Assembly: GCF_000283155.1 (NCBI RefSeq) | Contig: NW_004454193.1 | Span: 14,208,813 to 14,272,812, forward strand | Origin: Ceratotherium simum simum | Lineage: Eukaryota; Chordata; Mammalia; Perissodactyla; Rhinocerotidae | Reading direction: 5' to 3' | Length of the DNA stretch: 64,000 nt | In this document: positions 59,991-64,000 of the stretch, piece by piece | Position numbering within the stretch: position 1 is the stretch's first letter | Layout of the letters: every line of letters starts with the position of its first letter | The notes under the pieces: generated by a model | The model's input: the letters and a program-made list of their open reading frames with translations, nothing else | Told to the model about the DNA's origin: nothing | Database searches by the model: none | Made by a program: the position numbers and the translations under genes

Positions 59991-61303
59991 GGATGTGGGA
60001 ATGAATGAGCCTTACATAAGGGTGGTTATGTTTTCCCTGAAGTAGGAAATCCACATCAAGAAGTAAAAATGATCTAGATCGTGAAGTAATTGACTTTCAC
60101 CATCATATCAGAAAAAAGCAATGACATTGGAATTGATGAGTCTGAGACTCAGGCTGAAACATTCATAAGTTATTAATAATGAGCCTCCCAGAGAGGCTCC
60201 TTATGGAAGCTCTTCCAACTATAGCAATGTGATCCAGGTAAATAGTTTTATCATTCACACACAGGGAGAAAATACTGAATCTATTAAAGGAATAAATTAG
60301 TTGTGAAAACAGATTATGTGCATCATATGATGAAATATCCATATGGAGTGAATTACATCAGCACACTGCGGGGGCTTTACACATGTGAATGACAGAAGAT
60401 AAAAGTATAACACTCTTCAATTTCCAACCATTTCAATGGGTTGAGAAATAAAACTGGGGACATTTTATTTCTAAACTGAATGCAGAAATAGGAGGATGAA
60501 GACGGCCATAGAAATTTCACAGAAGTTGGCAAATGAGGACCTGAATGAAGAAATGCCTCACCTTGCTTTGTGACAACAAAAACAAAATAAAACAAATAAA
60601 TAAGCCAAAAAAAACGAGATTTCAGAATTGAGATATGATTGTCTCTCTAAGTTTGTATCACTGTTTGTGGAGGGTAAAACCCTCTCTTGTCTTTACCTTC
60701 TGTTTAACAGAAAGCACAGGGAGACTCTCCTTTCAAACCTTACTGTAGATTTCTGAAAAACAATGTCTAAAATATGTCAGCCCCTTGAAACTGGCAGAGT
60801 ATCTTATCAGAGCTCAGGTACTTGACAGCCTCTGCTCTTGGAAGAACCAAGTAGGGGCCTGAAAGGTGAACACTGGGGTAGTCTATCTACCTGGAACACT
60901 GTTATCTAAACTATGGAGAAGACAAGGTCCAAAACCATTGGTCAACCAACAGCATGAGCTTCACAGTTAGCGCTCTAAGAATTATGGACTTTAAACCCCA
61001 AACGGAGTTCATTTTTGGTGCCGTTTAATGAAAGAGATTTTGGGGAATCTTGGGGACTTTGGCTAAGAGTTCTAACTCCTTACACTAAATTTCTGTACAT
61101 TTGGGAAAACAACCCCTTCTTATAGAATTGTAGTGATAATTATACATGAGTACACATTTAAATGCTTTACTTGTCACAAAGTGCATTAATTAATTTTTGC
61201 TTACTTTACATGCCATTTAATGTTTACACTATAACCAGAATGCAAATATTATGATCTTTATTTTGGAAGCAATTAACATCTTCAAAGTTAAATCTATCTA
61301 AAT
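59991..61303. other. gene-free stretch
   Basis: The first about 100 bp may be further L2. The rest is unassigned and without coding signal. Confidence 0.45.
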
Positions 61304-61317
61304 TAAAACCTATTTTT

Positions 61318-61496
61318 CATTTTTGCTGAGGAAGATTTGCCCAGAGCTATCTGTGCCAATCTTCCTCTATTTTGTATGTGGGTTGCCGCAACAGCATGGC
61401 TTGATGAGTGGTGAGGGTCTCTGCCCAGGATCCAAACCCGGGCCAGCAAAATGGAGGGCGCAGAACTTTAACCCCTTGGCCATGAGGTCAGCTCCC
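61318..61496 (-). mobile_element. ERE-type tRNA-derived SINE with perfect 14-bp TSD
   Basis: Reverse orientation: 'ttttgctgaggaagatttgc', 'tgtatgtgggttgccgcaac', 'gcatggcttgatgagtggtg', decayed head. TAAAACCTATTTTT is repeated exactly at 61304-61317 and 61497-61510. One tail unit only. Confidence 0.95.
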
Positions 61497-61510
61497 TAAA
61501 ACCTATTTTT

Positions 61511-62584
61511 ACACTTATATTTTATACAATATGTTTTCAGTAATAAAAAATGGAAAATACAGATGAGAAAAAAAATCCAGCCATAATTTACCATCAAGAG
61601 ATCACTGTTATTTATACCTTGGCACATTCAATATAAACTTCACATCTAGCTATATAATGAGAATGCTATACGTATGATATATTTACAACTAGAATTTGTT
61701 CTTTTCATTCACAACATATTTTATGCCTCTTACCATGTAAATATGTACGTTTACATTATTACTTTTATTTTCCATTAATACATACCAAGTGCTCAATACA
61801 GAACCTTGCACATATTGGATATGCAATACTATTTGTTTTGTAAATAAAATAATTAATATTCTTTGTTATTCCATTGTTTGAATTTGCCACTGTTTATTTA
61901 ATAAAATACATTTTGTTAAGCTAATAGCCAGATAGTAGATACATGTGAACCTATACTTACCTGATTATTTTCTAAAATTCCTACATTTCTGAAGGCATAT
62001 TTGCTAGAATTGGATTAAACAGAGAAGAATTTTAAGGGCCAAGAACTATTTTTTTCCTTCCCAGTACTACATTGGGCTGCCATTCCAGCCAAACTAGATA
62101 AAGCATAGGTAAAGCATGAACATTCTCCTGATTAAACTAGGAAAGCTATCTCTAAATTCTACTAGATTCTGAATTATATGCAAATATCATTTCCTCACTA
62201 TCTTCAAGTAATATTTTCTCCCTGTAGTGTGTCTGAAACATTGCCCATACCATATAAGTGTTTTGAGATATTAAAACACATGGTTCCAGATGTGAGAATG
62301 ACACTTAGAATGCCTGATGCACAATACATGCTCAACAAATAGAATATCTAACTGTTGTTATTTTTCTTGTGTGATTTTTGTTCTTACTCTTCATTATCTT
62401 AACATTATTATTTTTGTTATTATTACATAAATGTCGGGTCACAACAAACATGGAGCAGATGATGAATACTCATTAATAAGTTATGTTTTATACAAAAATA
62501 CTATTATGGCAATCAAATTTAATATGTGAACCTGTATGCTGACCAAAATTTGCAACAAGTACTTAAATTCAAAATTATCCTTAA
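61511..62584. other. gene-free AT-rich stretch
   Basis: A short L2/MIR-like tail may lie at 62290-62345. No coding signal. Confidence 0.45.
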
Positions 62585-63342
62585 AACCAAAGTTCCCAAA
62601 GAGGATATACAAATGGCCAATAAGTAAAAGAAAAGTTGTTCAACATCATTAGTCATTTGGGAAATGCACATCAAAACCAAAATGAGATGCTACTTCACAC
62701 CCATGAGATGACTAAAATGAAAAGATAATCACAAGTGTTGAAAGGATGAGGAAAAATTGGAACATCCTTGATGATGGGATTATAAAATGGTGCAGACAAT
62801 TTGGAAAACAGTCTGGCAGCTCCTCAAATGATTAAAGAGAGAATTACCATACCACCTAACAATTCAACTTCTAGATTCCTACCCATGAAAATCTAATGCA
62901 TATGTCCACGTAAAAACTTATGTATGAATGTTCATGGTAGCGTTATTCGTAATAGCCAAAAAGCAGAAACAATCCAAATGTCCATAAATTGATAAATGGA
63001 TAAACAAAATGTGGTAGATCCATACAATAGATTATTCAGCTATACAAAGGAATGAAGTACTGATTCATTCTACAACATGGATGAATCTTGAAAACATTAT
63101 GCTAAGTGAAAGAAGCCAGAGGTAATAGATCACATATTTTATAATTTCATTTTTATGAAATATCCAGTGTATGTAAATCCATATAGACAGAAAATATATA
63201 GGGCAAGAAGAGGAAGGAGGTATGGGGAGTGACTGCTAATGGGCATGCATGGGGTTCCTTTTTAGGGTGATGAAATGTTCTGGAATCAGATAGGGGTCAT
63301 GTTAAGACTTTGTAAATATACTAAAATCCACTGAATTGTATA
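62585..63342 (+). mobile_element. old L1 3' end, left part of a split copy
   Basis: Late ORF2 and 3'UTR of an old L1: 'gaggatatacaaatggccaa', 'ttgttcaacatcattagtca', 'tcgtaatagccaaaaagcag', 'aaatgtccataaattgataa', 'ggatgaatcttgaaaacatt', 'attatgctaagtgaaagaag'. Frames are broken. The ERE at 63343 interrupts it in the 3'UTR. Confidence 0.88.
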
Positions 63343-63606
63343 ATTTTTTTTGTTTTTTGGTGAGGATGGATGATTAGCCCTGAGCTAACATCTGTTGCCA
63401 ATCCTCTTTTTGCTGAGGAAGATTAGCCCTGGGCTAACATCCGTGCCCATCTTCCTCTGCTTTATATGTGGGATGCCTGCCACAGCATGGCTTGATAAGT
63501 GATGCATAGGTCCAAGCCCGGGATCCAAACCTGAGAACCCCAGGCCGCCGAGGTAGGTTTGTGCACCAAGCGTACAAAATTAACCACTATGCAACTGGGC
63601 CAGCCC
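63343..63606 (-). mobile_element. ERE-type tRNA-derived SINE inside an L1, with 12-bp TSD
   Basis: Reverse orientation: T-run, two tail units ('gattagccctgagctaacat' and 'gattagccctgggctaacat'), 'tatatgtgggatgcctgcca', decayed head to 'ctgggccagccc'. CTGAATTGTATA is repeated exactly at 63331-63342 and 63607-63618 and is itself L1 3'UTR sequence. Confidence 0.95.
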
Positions 63607-63680
63607 CTGAATTGTATACTTTTAAAGGTTGAGCTTTATGGTACATGAATTATATCTCAATAAAGCTGCCACAAAAATAA
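63607..63680 (+). mobile_element. old L1 3' end, right part of the split copy
   Basis: 'tgaattgtatacttttaaag' through 'gaattatatctcaataaagc' completes the L1 3' end begun at 62585. Confidence 0.88.
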
Positions 63681-64000
63681 CCGATACACCTAGTCTACCT
63701 CTAAAAATGTGCTAGTCAATTTCACATTTTAACTAATGAATTTTTTACCAAGATTTTATGAAGTAGTAAATAATTTAACATCGTCACTGTTATGTGACCC
63801 TTAGAGATAAGATAAAAGAAGTTATGAGTGTAAAGTCATGTTTAAACTCCGATCTTCTTATCTTAAGACAATCACATACATACCTCCAGAATAGACTATT
63901 ATATCCATGAATCCATAGAAGATAGTTTGAAGAATCCTGGAAGCACTTGGATTTTCTTTTTCACTTACATTATGATGTATGTTCATGAAAAACATAAGTC
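63681..64000. other. gene-free stretch to window end
   Basis: AT-rich; nothing recognised. Confidence 0.5.

Overview
This window looks like mammalian, gene-poor, AT-rich nuclear DNA. I find no protein-coding gene in it. The best clue to the organism is the SINEs. Seven copies have a tRNA-like head followed by the 'atgttagctcagggc' / 'aggaagatt' body typical of equine repetitive elements (ERE). Two CpG-rich copies belong to a second tRNA-derived type whose body reads 'cagcaactagaaggatgtg ... catacaactatctactgggg'. Together these point to a perissodactyl, most likely an equid, with rhinoceros or tapir possible. The rest is the usual placental mix of L1, L2, MIR, ERVL/MaLR LTRs, old DNA-transposon fossils and microsatellites. 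Family names come from remembered consensus sequences, not from a search.

Layout: 1-0.9 kb is an L1 3' end with the ORF2 C-terminus still readable. 0.9-15 kb is mostly old sequence with MIRs, an ERV-type LTR (3.7-4.1), a local duplication carrying an expanded TG tract (7.15-7.9), a 61-bp alternating purine/pyrimidine tract (8.34-8.40), an ERVL-like LTR (9.9-10.4), an ERE (12.4) and an L2 (12.8-13.1). 15.1-16.9 kb is a nested stack: an old repeat is split by two LTR-like segments, one of which holds a truncated U1 snRNA retropseudogene with a 13-bp target-site duplication (TSD), and an ERE with its own TSD lies in the other half of the old repeat. 17-27 kb has MIRs, EREs, L2 and an L1 tail with a young SINE. 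27.5-32.3 kb has a solo MaLR LTR with a 5-bp TSD and three L1 pieces. 32.3-33.4 kb is unassigned. 36.9-42 kb is dominated by minus-strand L1, one copy split by an LTR-like element. 44-52 kb holds the second young SINE, an LTR, MER5A-like, L2 and MIR pieces. 54.9-60 kb holds three minus-strand L2 fragments, each interrupted by a plus-strand MLT1-type LTR. 61.3-63.7 kb has two more EREs, the last inside an L1 3' end.

No operon, CRISPR array, intact provirus or gene set is present, and I did not find an undescribed biological system. The most informative items are the U1 retropseudogene, the datable nested insertions, the local duplication that shows a microsatellite expanding, and two repeat-free stretches that could be conserved non-coding elements. 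Whether the window is intergenic or intronic cannot be told from it alone.
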